64,000 nucleotides of DNA from Candidatus Omnitrophota bacterium (GCA_040755155.1 JBFMBP010000097.1:45885-109884), one strand, 5' to 3'; numbered from the stretch's first letter, positions 51,252 to 60,982 are shown. Program-made: numbers and translations. The notes: generated by a model not told the origin, from the letters alone.

Positions 51252-52754
51252 ATGTTAAATGGAATCGATTATGTAGTGGTATTTGGGTATTTGATCGGGA
51301 TTCTGGTTCTGGGGATGTACTTGGGGAAATTCGTTAGTTCCTCGCAGGATTTCTTTTTGGGCGGCAAAATGCACTCCTTTTGGGTGATCGGCATGTCCAT
51401 CGTCGCTACCGACATCGGAGCGCAGGATTTCGTAGCGGTTTCAGGCCAAGCTTATCGTTACGGAATCTCCGCCGCCAACTTCGATTGGATCGGCTCCGTT
51501 CCCGCCATGTTGTTGGCCGGATTCGTCTTCATCCCCTATTTCTGGAAAGGGGGCATGTACACGATCCCCGAATATTTAGGCAAACGCTACAATGAAGGCG
51601 TGCGCTTGATCGCTTCGTTGACGTGGATCGTGTTTTTCGCTTTCGATCTTGGAATAATGCTTTGGGCCAGCGCTTTAGTCTTCGAGTCCATCATGGGTTG
51701 GAACATATGGTTTTCGATTGTTTCGACGGCGCTCGTTACGGGAATTTACACCTTCCTCGGCGGATTGACCGCCGTCATGATGACGGACGTAGTGCAATTC
51801 GTTATTATGTATGTAGGCGGCATCGCCGTCGTCTTTTTGGGGCTTTATCACGTCGGCGGCTTCGTGGGATTGTACGATAAAGTCCACGCCATGGGAGCGG
51901 ACTATCAAAGCCATTTCGATTTGATCCTGCCCGCCGATACGAATACGCCGTTTCCGTGGACCGGCATATTGTTTGGATTGACGCTGGTCATGTCCAATGC
52001 GTACATGATCGGCAATCAAGCCATCGTCCAGCGCTGCCTTTCCGCCAAGAACGAATGGCACGCCAAGATGGGCATGATTACCGGGGCTTTTTGGAAGATG
52101 TTCATTCCCGTGCTGGTCTTGCTGCCCGGCCTCATCGCGAACGTAACGCATCCCAACCTCGCGGAAGGCGACCAGGCCTTTCCCGAATTGATCCGCGCCG
52201 TCTTGCCTCCCGGCTTGTTGGGATTAATGTTCGCCGCTTTTCTGGCGGGACTCATGTCGAGCATCAGTTCGCTGGTTAATTCCACGGCGACTTTATGGAC
52301 GAAAGATATTTACGAAAAATATATCAACAAGAACGCGACGGACAAACACTATTTGCGCGTGGGCCAAGTTACGACGGCGCTGTTGTTTATTTTCGCCGTG
52401 ATTACGGCGCCCGTCAGCACGATGTTCGAAGGGATATACATTGCCGTCCAAACGTTTCTTTCCTTTTTCCAAGGGCCGACCTTCGCTATTCTTTTGCTAG
52501 GCATTTTCTGGACGAGAACGACGCAGTGGGGCGGATTATTTGGCTTGACGGGCGGGATGTTGATCTCTCTTTATTTGCATATTTTTCAAAGCGATTATTT
52601 TACGATTCAAGATCCGTTTCTTTATATTTCCTGGTGGTCTTTCGTCGCCGCCTTCTTCATCGCCGTCGCGGTTTCCTTATTTACGCAGCCCCATCCGCGG
52701 GAAAGACTGTACGGCTTGATTTATCAGTTGGTGGACAACCGCCATTCCGCCTGA
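51252..52754 (+). CDS. Sodium:solute symporter (SSS family)
   Basis: 500 residues, about 13 helices, GGGAG 9 bases upstream. Family stretches YLIGILVLGMYLGKFVSSSQ, DFFLGGKMHSFWVIGMSIVA and MSSISSLVNSTATLWTKDIY. A 69-residue membrane protein follows. It may import the sugar released by the neighbouring secreted proteins. Confidence 0.93.
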   Translation: MLNGIDYVVVFGYLIGILVLGMYLGKFVSSSQDFFLGGKMHSFWVIGMSIVATDIGAQDFVAVSGQAYRYGISAANFDWIGSVPAMLLAGFVFIPYFWKGGMYTIPEYLGKRYNEGVRLIASLTWIVFFAFDLGIMLWASALVFESIMGWNIWFSIVSTALVTGIYTFLGGLTAVMMTDVVQFVIMYVGGIAVVFLGLYHVGGFVGLYDKVHAMGADYQSHFDLILPADTNTPFPWTGILFGLTLVMSNAYMIGNQAIVQRCLSAKNEWHAKMGMITGAFWKMFIPVLVLLPGLIANVTHPNLAEGDQAFPELIRAVLPPGLLGLMFAAFLAGLMSSISSLVNSTATLWTKDIYEKYINKNATDKHYLRVGQVTTALLFIFAVITAPVSTMFEGIYIAVQTFLSFFQGPTFAILLLGIFWTRTTQWGGLFGLTGGMLISLYLHIFQSDYFTIQDPFLYISWWSFVAAFFIAVAVSLFTQPHPRERLYGLIYQLVDNRHSA

Positions 52755-52769
52755 AAAAGGAGAAGCCGC

Positions 52770-52979
52770 ATGTTGAATTTCGATTGGTTGATCGGCGTAT
52801 CCACCGCCGAAGCGAAATGGATTTTTTATATTTTATTCGTCGTCATCGGCATATTGGTTTTGTTTATACCTAAAGAATCGATTTACGAAGGAGTCGAAAA
52901 TCCGCGATGGTATCATAATATTAAAATCTGGGCTATCGGCGATTTGATTTTCATCTTAGCGGTATATGCGCTTTTTTAG
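52770..52979 (+). CDS. Small two-helix membrane protein next to the SSS symporter
   Basis: 69 residues with a clear AAGGAG 7-8 bases upstream. Two hydrophobic helices (WIFYILFVVIGILVLFIP; IWAIGDLIFILAVYALF) joined by a short loop. It lies 15 bp after the symporter and may be an accessory subunit. No named family recognised. Confidence 0.72.
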   Translation: MLNFDWLIGVSTAEAKWIFYILFVVIGILVLFIPKESIYEGVENPRWYHNIKIWAIGDLIFILAVYALF

Positions 52980-53061
52980 TGTTCATGCGAGAATATACAT
53001 TAAACAAAAAATCGATATCATAGAGACAAAAGAAAAGCCAAACAGAATGGGAAAGACCGCA

Positions 53062-53295
53062 ATGAACGAGAATACGGAGCATAATATCAGTTTGGGAAAA
53101 ATATACATAGCGATGGGATGTTTTTTGTGTTTCTTCTCCCTTATTGTTTTGCTTTCGATTTTCTTTACGGATACGTTCATCGGAAAAATAACGAACTTAG
53201 GCGCGGGTTTGATTCTTTTGAGCGTCAGCGGTTTTATGGCGTACTCTGGCCGTAAGCTCAAAGCGAGCGGGGAATGCGATTCGTCCAAGTCATGA
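53062..53295 (+). CDS. Small two-helix membrane protein
   Basis: 77 residues from the ATG at 53062 (ATG at 53047 also possible). Two helices (IYIAMGCFLCFFSLIVLLSI; LGAGLILLSVSGFMAYSG). Its 3' end touches the mntA region. Unknown function. Confidence 0.5.
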   Translation: MNENTEHNISLGKIYIAMGCFLCFFSLIVLLSIFFTDTFIGKITNLGAGLILLSVSGFMAYSGRKLKASGECDSSKS

Positions 53296-53303
53296 GGCAA
53301 ATG

Positions 53304-53594
53304 ATGAAAACCCGTGAAGAGATTATAGCGATATTATCCCAAAAGAAGCCGGAATGGGAAAAGCGTTTCCAACTCAAAAGCCTGGCTCTTTTCGGTTCGT
53401 TCGCCCGCGGGGATCAACTTGAGCAAAGCGATGTTGACATACTGGTCGAGGTCGATCCAAGCATCGGTCTAGAGTTCGTAACTTTAGCGGATAGCATTGA
53501 ATCTTCGTTGGGAGTACCTGCTGACGTCGTATCCAAAAGGGCGATCAAACTACGCTATTGGAAAGAGATTGAAAACGACCTGATTTATGTCTAA
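53304..53594 (+). CDS. mntA: MntA-like nucleotidyltransferase antitoxin
   Basis: 96 residues from the ATG at 53304, 6 bases after GAGG. The nucleotidyltransferase motif GSFARGDQLEQSDVDILVEV (G-S-x9-D-x-D) is intact. In HepT/MntA systems this enzyme adds AMP to the HEPN toxin. It overlaps the hepT start by 8 bp. Confidence 0.92.
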   Translation: MKTREEIIAILSQKKPEWEKRFQLKSLALFGSFARGDQLEQSDVDILVEVDPSIGLEFVTLADSIESSLGVPADVVSKRAIKLRYWKEIENDLIYV

Positions 53595-53934
53595 ACGGTC
53601 CGTCATACTCTTATTGGAAGATATATTGGATGCGATCGAAAGAATCGAACGCTTTACGCAAAACTTATCCTTTAAGGAGTATTTAATGGATGATAAAACT
53701 TCGAATGCGGTAACTTGGAATTTGGAAATCATTGGAGAAGCTGCCAATAGGATGCCAGATAGTTTCTTAGAGCAATATCCTATGATCGAATGGCGAAAGA
53801 TTATTGGTTTGCGCCACCGAATCGTACATGAGTATTTTGGAATCGATTCCATGCTCGTTTGGCGAATTATCCAAAACGATCTTCCTAATTTAAAATCGTC
53901 TTTGCAAAGCATCCACAACCAAATGAATCAATAA
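53587..53934 (+). CDS. hepT: HEPN-domain ribonuclease toxin (DUF86)
   Basis: 115 residues. The HEPN motif is in IIGLRHRIVHEYFGIDSMLV (R-x4-H). Preceding helices (AVTWNLEIIGEAANRMPDSF) match DUF86/HepT. It forms a pair with the upstream nucleotidyltransferase, overlapping by 8 bp. Confidence 0.92.
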   Translation: MSKRSVILLLEDILDAIERIERFTQNLSFKEYLMDDKTSNAVTWNLEIIGEAANRMPDSFLEQYPMIEWRKIIGLRHRIVHEYFGIDSMLVWRIIQNDLPNLKSSLQSIHNQMNQ

Positions 53935-53962
53935 ACTCAAAACATATTTCCTTCCATTCGCA

Positions 53963-54844
53963 TTACCCCCTCCACAAAACATCCGCCAGCGTAAAGACGA
54001 ACAAGCCGATGCTGACGATTCCGTTGACGTTGAAGAAGGCGATGTTCACTTTGGATAGATCGTCCGGCTTTACTAAACTATGTTCGTAGAGAATCAGGGC
54101 GGCGAAAAGTGCGGCCCCAACGAAAAATATCCAACTCAATCCCGCCAGCCATCCAAAGAGGAAAATCAATCCGGCGCTGAGGATGTGCAAAACGAAGGCG
54201 ATGCGCAGCGCGTCGCGTTTTCCGAACCGCACCACCAGCGAGTTCAGACCTATGCGCCGGTCGAATTCTTCGTCCATCAACGCATAGATCACGTCGAAAC
54301 CCGCCACCCATAACAGCACGCCTCCCGCCAGAGCGATGGATGTCCAGCCAATGGTTCCCGTTACGCCCACCCACGCGCCAATCGGCGCAATGCCCAGCGA
54401 CAAGCCCAGCACGAAATGCGAGAGGGATGTGAAGCGCTTGCAATAGGAATAGCCGCAAATTATCGCCAGCGCTAACGGAGAAAGCCGGAAGGCCAATGCA
54501 TTCAAACAATACGCTCCCAGGACGAAAAGCAATGAAGAGAATAACCATAGAAGAATCGCTTCTTTCTTCGTAACAATTCCGGCGGGCAGATGCCGCATTT
54601 GGGTGCGCGGATTTTGCCAGTCGATATCGCAATCCACGATCCGGTTGAAGGTCATGGCGCTGGTGCGCGCCGCGATCATGCAGAACAAGATCCATCCCGT
54701 CTCCCGCCAGCCGGGAATCCCGCGCGCCGCCGCCGCCGCGCTGGCGAGAGCGAAGGGGAGCGCAAAGACGGTGTGGGAAAAACGCACCAAGCCCAGGTAA
54801 TTTTTCAGCCTTTCCATTGATGAGGCAAAGATTCCGCCGTTCAT
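53963..54844 (-). CDS. UbiA-family prenyltransferase
   Basis: About 293 residues from the ATG at 54844; a TTG at 54877 and an ATG at 54817 are alternatives. Two Asp-rich motifs are intact: NRIVDCDIDWQNPRTQMRHL (first) and LMDEEFDRRIGLNSLVVRFG (second). Eight to nine helices. The enzyme puts an isoprenoid tail onto a quinone head group. With the UbiX-like gene it could serve ubiquinone or futalosine-type menaquinone synthesis (MqnP-like). Confidence 0.9.
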   Translation of the reverse strand: MNGGIFASSMERLKNYLGLVRFSHTVFALPFALASAAAAARGIPGWRETGWILFCMIAARTSAMTFNRIVDCDIDWQNPRTQMRHLPAGIVTKKEAILLWLFSSLLFVLGAYCLNALAFRLSPLALAIICGYSYCKRFTSLSHFVLGLSLGIAPIGAWVGVTGTIGWTSIALAGGVLLWVAGFDVIYALMDEEFDRRIGLNSLVVRFGKRDALRIAFVLHILSAGLIFLFGWLAGLSWIFFVGAALFAALILYEHSLVKPDDLSKVNIAFFNVNGIVSIGLFVFTLADVLWRG

Positions 54845-54880
54845 AATTGTTTTAGCATGATTGATTTTTTTATGCAATTT

Positions 54881-55555
54881 TCAGCCGCCTTCTTCGCTGT
54901 GAGGTTTTGCGTTGCGCGGCTCGATATGGGGCTTTGTCGCTGTGGGATGGATTTCTCCCCATCCGCCTTGAATCAGAGGACGCCCATCGAATCCCAAATG
55001 CTCCAATACTCTTCCCACGATGAAATCCGCCAAATCCCGGATCGTGCGGGGTTGATGGTAAAAACCGGGACTAGCGGGCAGAATCGTCGCTCCAGCCTGC
55101 GTCAACGTCAGCATGTTTTGCAAATGGATTAGATTATACGGCGTTTCCCGGGGAACAAGGATCAAGGGACGGCGTTCTTTGAGCATCACGTCCGCCATCC
55201 GTCCGATCAAGGTCTCGGAAACGCCCGCCGCGATGCGTCCCAACGTCCCCATGCTGCAAGGAACGATCGCCGCCGCATCCAGGCCGTAGGAGCCGGAAGC
55301 GGGCGCAGCGCCCACATGGGAATAGTGATGATAAATCACCCATTCGTACAAGCGGTCGTCCAATCCCGCAATCCTGCCATTTTCCAAGTCGATCTCCACG
55401 CCCATCTCCAACCGCGCCGTATGCCGGGCGTTTTCGCTGATGGTGAGATGGACGACGGCGTTTCTTTGCGCCAGTTCTTCCAACAAGCGCAAACCGTAAA
55501 TAACGCCGCTGGCGCCGGTGATGGCTAAACCGATTTTGCGATGATCGTTATACAT
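54881..55555 (-). CDS. ubiX: UbiX-like flavin prenyltransferase
   Basis: 224 residues from the ATG at 55555. Opening GLAITGASGVIYGLRLLEEL and the core PCSMGTLGRIAAGVSETLIG, then RPLILVPRETPYNLIHLQNM identify the FMN prenyltransferase that makes the prenylated cofactor for UbiD-type decarboxylases. It is 36 bp before the UbiA gene. UbiD is not in this window. Confidence 0.94.
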   Translation of the reverse strand: MYNDHRKIGLAITGASGVIYGLRLLEELAQRNAVVHLTISENARHTARLEMGVEIDLENGRIAGLDDRLYEWVIYHHYSHVGAAPASGSYGLDAAAIVPCSMGTLGRIAAGVSETLIGRMADVMLKERRPLILVPRETPYNLIHLQNMLTLTQAGATILPASPGFYHQPRTIRDLADFIVGRVLEHLGFDGRPLIQGGWGEIHPTATKPHIEPRNAKPHSEEGG

Positions 55556-55993
55556 TTTTCTGTTTGCAAGCCGCCGAATCAATTCAATCGATAGACATGA
55601 AAGTTCGATGGCTTAAAAATTATTGGCCTTACTATTTGCTTCGCCGTTGCCTAGAACGAAACGGATTAAAACAACAGTTATTGTCAATAACGCCTAGCAA
55701 TCGTATGGATTAAGTATAAATATATTACGATGCGCTCCGATAATGAATGGGATGACGCCGAGGGGAATCCGCCGGTCGAAAAATCTTCGTTTATAAGGAG
55801 ACGGAAGAAGACGGCGACAACCTCATGAATCTCTGCAAAATTAGTTTATAATTTATAAGCATCGAACATTCATGGCATGGAGGATGCGCCGTAAGACAAT
55901 AGAACGAATTGCGGCGGCGTCCCTCCTGGCAGGTGATATTTAGCGCAAGCGGAAAAAGTATATCTTCGAGAAATTCTGAGACGGAGATTGGAT
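55556..55993. other. Intergenic region between divergent ubiX and membrane-protein genes
   Basis: About 438 bp. It contains AT-rich stretches with TATAAT-like hexamers (55847-55852) but no good -35, and a couple of short ORFs without convincing features. No repeat family is recognised. Confidence 0.5.
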
Positions 55994-56524
55994 ATGGATG
56001 AGGATCGAACCGGTTTCGAGGCGGCGATATGGCTACACGCCATTATTATCGTCTGTTTTTATCTCGCCGCTTTCAGCGTCCTGGATTCCGTCGTTGGCCT
56101 TTTTTATTATTGGGCTTATTTGGCGGGAAAAGTCGACCCCGCTCTGTATCCGAAAATGTACTCTATTTTTGAGGAGGTCCAGCAGTCTCCATTTCCTTAT
56201 TTGGCCATGAATTTCTATAATATCGTCGTCTGGAATGGAGTGATTGTTTGCTCGATCTGGCTTTTCCGTTATCATAAGTGGGCAAGAGTCGCCCTTTGCC
56301 GCTTATTGGAAATTGATATCGTCGTTACGGTTTTAGACCGAATATGGAAAACGTATCAGGGTAAAGGGGAGATCGATAATCCATGGTTATATATACTCTT
56401 CAATTGTTTGCAAGTTACCGCGATTGTCGCTCTTGCGCATCCTAAGATCATCGAAGTAACGGAACGGCTATCCCTGCTGAAAAAACAGTCCGCTTCGCTG
56501 CTGAAGAAAAACGATATCCAATGA
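55994..56524 (+). CDS. Integral membrane protein of unknown function
   Basis: 176 residues from the ATG at 55994, with GGAG 7 bases upstream. Helices at about residues 13-40 (WLHAIIIVCFYLAAFSVLDS), 75-95, and 125-150 (NPWLYILFNCLQVTAIVALA). No family recognised. It lies 19 bp before the acidic DUF2325 gene and may be co-transcribed. Confidence 0.7.
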   Translation: MDEDRTGFEAAIWLHAIIIVCFYLAAFSVLDSVVGLFYYWAYLAGKVDPALYPKMYSIFEEVQQSPFPYLAMNFYNIVVWNGVIVCSIWLFRYHKWARVALCRLLEIDIVVTVLDRIWKTYQGKGEIDNPWLYILFNCLQVTAIVALAHPKIIEVTERLSLLKKQSASLLKKNDIQ

Positions 56525-56543
56525 GGGAGAAAGGTGGTTTCAT

Positions 56544-58949
56544 TTGAAGATGGAAACAACCGAACTACGGCTCATTCTCCAAAACTGTTTTACCCCTCAA
56601 AAGCTGCAACGAATTCTTCACGACGTCTCTAAGGGACGGAAATTGATCGATTCGGCGGTGGAGGCGATTTTAAACGATAGCGAGGCGGGCGCCGAAATCG
56701 CCGGCATTCTCGACCGGGAATCGGAAAATCAACGCGAGAAGATTCGCTCTATGTCCGCCCGCGAACTGCGCAGCGGCTTTTCCGTCGATTTTTTGGAGCC
56801 AGGCAGAAAACTCGGCCTGATTTTATGGGCGCTCTTGCGCGACGACCGGTTAAGCGCGCGCACGCTCGCCCGAGAAATCGCGGTTCAATTCACCGAATCC
56901 CAAATAAAAGAAGAAGAGGAGGCCGTCATCGATTTCAATATGGGGAGTTTTTCACCCGAAGCCCGTGAAATTTTGGATGAAATCTCGGAAGAGATCGAAG
57001 AAGATCGGGAAGAAGCGGAAGAACCGGAAGAACTTCGTTTCGAGGAACAGGAAGAAAATGCTTACGAACCTGATCTTTCCGACGAAGACTTGGATATGGA
57101 GCGCATTCTGGCCGAATTGGAACAGGAAGAACGAAAGACTGCGCCGGATGAGGAAGATTCCAGCGTGGAAATCGAATTTCCGGAAGAGGAAGCCTTGGAA
57201 AATATCGAAATTCTCGATGTGGAGCCGGATATCGAAGAAGAGCCGGATATAGCCGGATTGATCGACGAATCTCTTCTTGACGAAGATGAAGAATCGATCG
57301 ATTTGGATCTATCCGATCGACTCGTAGAGGAAGAAGAAGACATATCTCCCATAAGCATCGACGAAGAAATGTCGCGAGGAATGGAAGAAGTGGACAAATT
57401 GATCGCCGCTTTGGAAGAAGAGGATAAATCGTCCGTCCGAAAAGGCGTAACCACCGTTCCTATCGGCGGAGTAGAGATTTCTCTCGATTCGCTTCAACGA
57501 GCATGCGAACGCGTCTTCAACGAACCCGTCGAGCTGGTCACGGATGAAAACCTTACCCGCCAGGACAAGATCGTCGTCATCGGAAAACGATGCGGCCTCT
57601 ATGTTCTTCAGGGACCTCGCTATAAGATCGAACCCGCACAGACTTCCTACGAACAATCGGGCGAGCCAATCGATATTTCTCCCGTCAGTCTACGGGCCGC
57701 TCTGTCCAAAATTCACGACGAAGAAGTGGAACTCGTTCCCGATCCCGATTTGCTCTCCGCTGGCATTATAGTATTTACAGGCAAACAAACAGGGCTTTCC
57801 GTCGTCAGCAACGCCATTACCAAGACGTCTCTGCCTCCTTGGGTGGGACCGGATTTGGAAGCGGAAATCGTTTCTCCCCGCCAAGCGGGTCCGAGCGCCA
57901 TCGATGGAATGAATCGCAAAATCGTCGAATTGGAGAAGCGGATCGAATCTCTCGTCCATCGTCCGCCTCTTCCCGCCGCTCCCATAGTAATTCCAACCCC
58001 TCCGCCTCTCCCCAAAGCGAAAGAGCCGGAACCGGAGAAGGAAATGGAAGGCGATATCGCCGAAGAGGCTCTCTCTCTTGACGACATTGAGACGGAAGAG
58101 CTTGAACCTCTGCCTGAGGAAATTCCCCAGGCGGTTTTGGATGAATCGCTGGAAGAAGAGGAAGAGAGTGGAGTTTCGGCGCTGGACGAACTTCTATCCG
58201 AAGATATCGGCGGCGATCTCGACGCACTTCTTGAGGAAGAGACGGAGACCGCTGAAGAAGAAGCCGACGATGAGATGGCGGAATCGTTAGAAGAAGAAGT
58301 CTCCGAAGATTTGGAATTGCCAGGAAACGATTTGAATCTGGACGAATTGGACTTGGATGCTCTCGTCGAAATGGGCGAGGAGGAAGAAGAAGCAGATACG
58401 GCAGCGGAATCGGAGGAGGAAGAAGAAATCGCTGGGGGGGAAGATGAACTGGATCTTGATGCCCTCGATTTAGGCGAGGATTCCTTGGAAATGGGAGAAC
58501 TGGACGAAGACGCCTTGGATGAGGCGCTCCTAGGCGAAGAGATTAGCGAAGAATCGTTGGGAGACGATCTCGGTCTGGATCTCGATGTTCTGCAAGAACT
58601 GGATAAAGAAGAGAAAAAAAGCGGATCGAAGAAGATTTTCAATGGCGACCGCATCCTGCTCCTTGGCGGCGAAAAGAAGCATGAAAAAGAGTATCAAAAA
58701 ATCGTAAAAGAGTTGGGCGGAACCTGCGAATGGCATCTCGAAATGGACAATAAATCGAAGGATGAGATCAACGAGGCCGTCGACCGCGCCGACCTGATCG
58801 TAACGCTCGCTTCCATCGCCGATCCGGGCATTCTGCAAGCGGCCAGTTACGCCAAGGAAACCAACAAGCGGCTTTTCAAACATCATTCCGCCAATCCCAG
58901 CAGCGTAAAGAAGAAATTAACGCAACTTGTCGAGGAAGGAAAAGTATAA
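56544..58949 (+). CDS. Large acidic protein with duplicated internal domain and C-terminal DUF2325
   Basis: 801 residues from TTG (56544), preceded by AAAGGTGG; an ATG at 56550 is an alternative. Structure: an N-terminal globular region (1-110), long Glu/Asp-rich stretches (about 110-300 and 480-690), two similar ~65-residue units (302-365: PIGGVEISLDSLQRACERVF, then IVVIGKRCGLYVLQG; 374-435: PIDISPVSLRAALSKIHDEE, then IIVFTGKQTGLSVVSNAIT), and a C-terminal DUF2325 domain (about 700-795: RILLLGGEKKHEKEYQKIVK, then ADLIVTLASIADPGILQAAS). No signal peptide or membrane segment. Probably a scaffold or regulatory protein; exact role unknown. Confidence 0.75.
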   Translation: MKMETTELRLILQNCFTPQKLQRILHDVSKGRKLIDSAVEAILNDSEAGAEIAGILDRESENQREKIRSMSARELRSGFSVDFLEPGRKLGLILWALLRDDRLSARTLAREIAVQFTESQIKEEEEAVIDFNMGSFSPEAREILDEISEEIEEDREEAEEPEELRFEEQEENAYEPDLSDEDLDMERILAELEQEERKTAPDEEDSSVEIEFPEEEALENIEILDVEPDIEEEPDIAGLIDESLLDEDEESIDLDLSDRLVEEEEDISPISIDEEMSRGMEEVDKLIAALEEEDKSSVRKGVTTVPIGGVEISLDSLQRACERVFNEPVELVTDENLTRQDKIVVIGKRCGLYVLQGPRYKIEPAQTSYEQSGEPIDISPVSLRAALSKIHDEEVELVPDPDLLSAGIIVFTGKQTGLSVVSNAITKTSLPPWVGPDLEAEIVSPRQAGPSAIDGMNRKIVELEKRIESLVHRPPLPAAPIVIPTPPPLPKAKEPEPEKEMEGDIAEEALSLDDIETEELEPLPEEIPQAVLDESLEEEEESGVSALDELLSEDIGGDLDALLEEETETAEEEADDEMAESLEEEVSEDLELPGNDLNLDELDLDALVEMGEEEEEADTAAESEEEEEIAGGEDELDLDALDLGEDSLEMGELDEDALDEALLGEEISEESLGDDLGLDLDVLQELDKEEKKSGSKKIFNGDRILLLGGEKKHEKEYQKIVKELGGTCEWHLEMDNKSKDEINEAVDRADLIVTLASIADPGILQAASYAKETNKRLFKHHSANPSSVKKKLTQLVEEGKV

Positions 58950-59070
58950 TCCCCCAACCAAAAAGCACTTCTCATCTTGCCGCCTCTATGGGCGGCTTCC
59001 AATCCATATTTGCTGCGCCGAAAGAACGACTATAAGCGGCGCTAACGGCATGACGTTCAAATCCTCAATC

Positions 59071-59098
59071 GGACGCCAGTTAAATGCGTCCTCTTTTT
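59071..59098 (+). terminator. Terminator after the DUF2325 gene
   Basis: Hairpin GGACGC (59071-59076) with GCGTCC (59086-59091) around CAGTTAAAT, followed by TCTTTTT. It ends the 55.99-58.95 kb transcript. Confidence 0.6.
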
Positions 59099-59221
59099 GC
59101 TATTTTTGCTTCCCGCTCTAAAGGTTTCCTTCAAGTTGACGATAGTAGTAGAGACTTAGCCAGGGAAGGCTTGTAAGGGATCCAGGGACGGATCTTTGCC
59201 GGTCGAGGGTACGAGGGAAAA

Positions 59222-60484
59222 ATGGAGCCGCTGCCTGCAATCGATGTCCGTTCTGGTAAGTTTGACCATCTTCCAAGCGAACGTCTCTTTTCAAAACAAC
59301 TAGGCGCAAATCCTGTATCTTTAAAACCGAGTGGTGAAGAAAGCGGTCAGGAATCTTCACCCCCTCCTACAGACACTGTCGCTCTCACTAATGACCTTGA
59401 ACCCGTCATAAGCCGAGTGAACAGCGGCGTCCGTCTAACCGTTGAAGGTCAATACTCCGTCTCGGAGCAAGCGCAATGGCTTGCGCAAACTCGGGCGGCC
59501 GCGGATGACGCCGCCAGCGATACTCCCATTGATCTTCGTAGCCTCGCCGGCGAAGTTGAAAATACTCTTCCGCAAGAGATAGACGCCAACATCACGGAAT
59601 CGATGGCGCCGCTTTCCGGAGTCGATAATACGCAACTACCCCTTTTCGCCGTAGATTCTCCTAGCGCCGCCGTCTCGTCCAATGCGGCGGCGGAGTCATT
59701 GACCACCAACCTGCCTCCCGATCTCGCCGCCTATTTGGAAATGATCAAGCAATTGTCCAAGGATGACGCTTCCGTCCAGGAATTCATCGATCGCGTCGAG
59801 GCGTCCGCCAATATCGGCTCCAGCACAACCTCAGGCGCGGCAAGTTCCTCCTCGACAATCCAATTCGCCGCGATGAGCGCGCAAGAGCTTCAGGCCAAAC
59901 TAGAAGTTCATTATGCCGACGGCCAATCTGTCGAAGCTGTTTCCGCTCAAATTCGTCAGACGCAGCAGCAGCAAATCCAAACATCCGATCCTTTGGTTCT
60001 CGATCTTGATGGCGGCGGCGTCGATCTGACAAGCGCAGAGGAAGGCGTCTCTTTCGATATCGCGGGAACGGGACAAGCCAGCCAAACCGCTTTCGTCGCC
60101 AGCGGCGACGCTTTTTTGGCGATTGACCGCAACCGCAATGGGCGCATCGATAACGGCAAGGAACTTTTCGGCGATCAAAACGGCGCTCAGGATGGTTTCG
60201 AAGAACTAAGAAAATTGGACGAAAACCAGGATGGCGTCATCGATGTCAATGACGCCGCTTACAACAATCTCCTGCTTTATAACGATATCAACCGCGACGG
60301 CGTTTCTCAATTCAACGAACTACGGTCGCTTGTAGAAGCGAATATCCAATCCATAAGCCTTAACGATCGATCTGTGGATGAAACGATCTCCGGCGGCAAC
60401 CGCTTGGTCAAGACGGCGTCTTTTACCCGCAACGACGGATCGAAGGGCATGGTGGGGGATGTTCTTTTAAATTATTTGGCGTAA
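59222..60484 (+). CDS. EF-hand calcium-binding protein (RTX/dockerin-like)
   Basis: 420 residues; GAGGG lies 5 bases upstream. No clear signal peptide. The first 270 residues are Ser/Ala/Thr-rich. Residues about 270-360 carry a DPLVLDLDGGGVDLTSAEEG segment and EF-hand-like loops DRNRNGRIDNGKELFGDQNG, DENQDGVIDVNDAAYN and DINRDGVSQFNELR. It probably binds Ca2+ outside the cell, but the export route is unclear (possible type I secretion, inference). Confidence 0.75.
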   Translation: MEPLPAIDVRSGKFDHLPSERLFSKQLGANPVSLKPSGEESGQESSPPPTDTVALTNDLEPVISRVNSGVRLTVEGQYSVSEQAQWLAQTRAAADDAASDTPIDLRSLAGEVENTLPQEIDANITESMAPLSGVDNTQLPLFAVDSPSAAVSSNAAAESLTTNLPPDLAAYLEMIKQLSKDDASVQEFIDRVEASANIGSSTTSGAASSSSTIQFAAMSAQELQAKLEVHYADGQSVEAVSAQIRQTQQQQIQTSDPLVLDLDGGGVDLTSAEEGVSFDIAGTGQASQTAFVASGDAFLAIDRNRNGRIDNGKELFGDQNGAQDGFEELRKLDENQDGVIDVNDAAYNNLLLYNDINRDGVSQFNELRSLVEANIQSISLNDRSVDETISGGNRLVKTASFTRNDGSKGMVGDVLLNYLA

Positions 60485-60982
60485 AAGATCAATGAATGGA
60501 TTCCGGGGAAGGCGCATGGCCGGAATCGATTGCGCATGTAATGACTGACATTGCATTGTAAGGGAGCATAGGGCGAAAAGCATTGATGTGGATCATTCCC
60601 CTTACATTATAAATCGAATGCAAATGAAGCGTTCCACGCGTTAACGATCGCTTTGCCCTCCGCGTCCCCATCATTCCACCGATTAGGCGGTATCTTTTTT
60701 TTCCATACTGTTACTTTCATCTAATGCCGCGATTCTCCATCAAAAGTTGGCATTGCCTGATTTCACAATGCACTGAATCCTGCTAGTGCGCCCCTCGTCC
60801 AAAGACGGGGGTTTTTTTTGGATATCCAGCCATTCTCAGCCGATTTCCAGATTCGCCGCGTTGCCTCGCCTTCCATCCTTTGCTTTTGCCTATGAAATGC
60901 AATAATACAATGGACGATTTTATCTAGTACTATCTTTGGATGCAATCATTTTCATAAAATATTACGATAGGAGGATGCTCTT
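60485..60982. other. Intergenic region 60485-60982
   Basis: About 500 bp with no supported gene. It holds a terminator-like hairpin at 60790-60819 and a weaker GATTAGGCGGT...T-run at about 60680-60700. No family repeat seen. Confidence 0.5.
60790..60819 (+). terminator. Rho-independent terminator
   Basis: CCCC TCGTC CAAA GAC GGGG followed by eight T (60812-60819). It lies about 300 bp after the EF-hand gene and could end its transcript or a small RNA. Confidence 0.6.

Noticed and set aside
55737-55827. Short ORF of about 32 codons before the membrane protein
   Set aside because: No ribosome site and no family-like sequence; treated as non-coding.
57713-58654. Minus-strand Ser-rich frame opposite the DUF2325 gene
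   Set aside because: It is the antisense reading of Glu/Asp-rich codons and has no independent start features.
59048-59070. T-loop-like GTTCAAATCC near 59056
   Set aside because: Flanking bases do not form a tRNA T-arm or acceptor stem.
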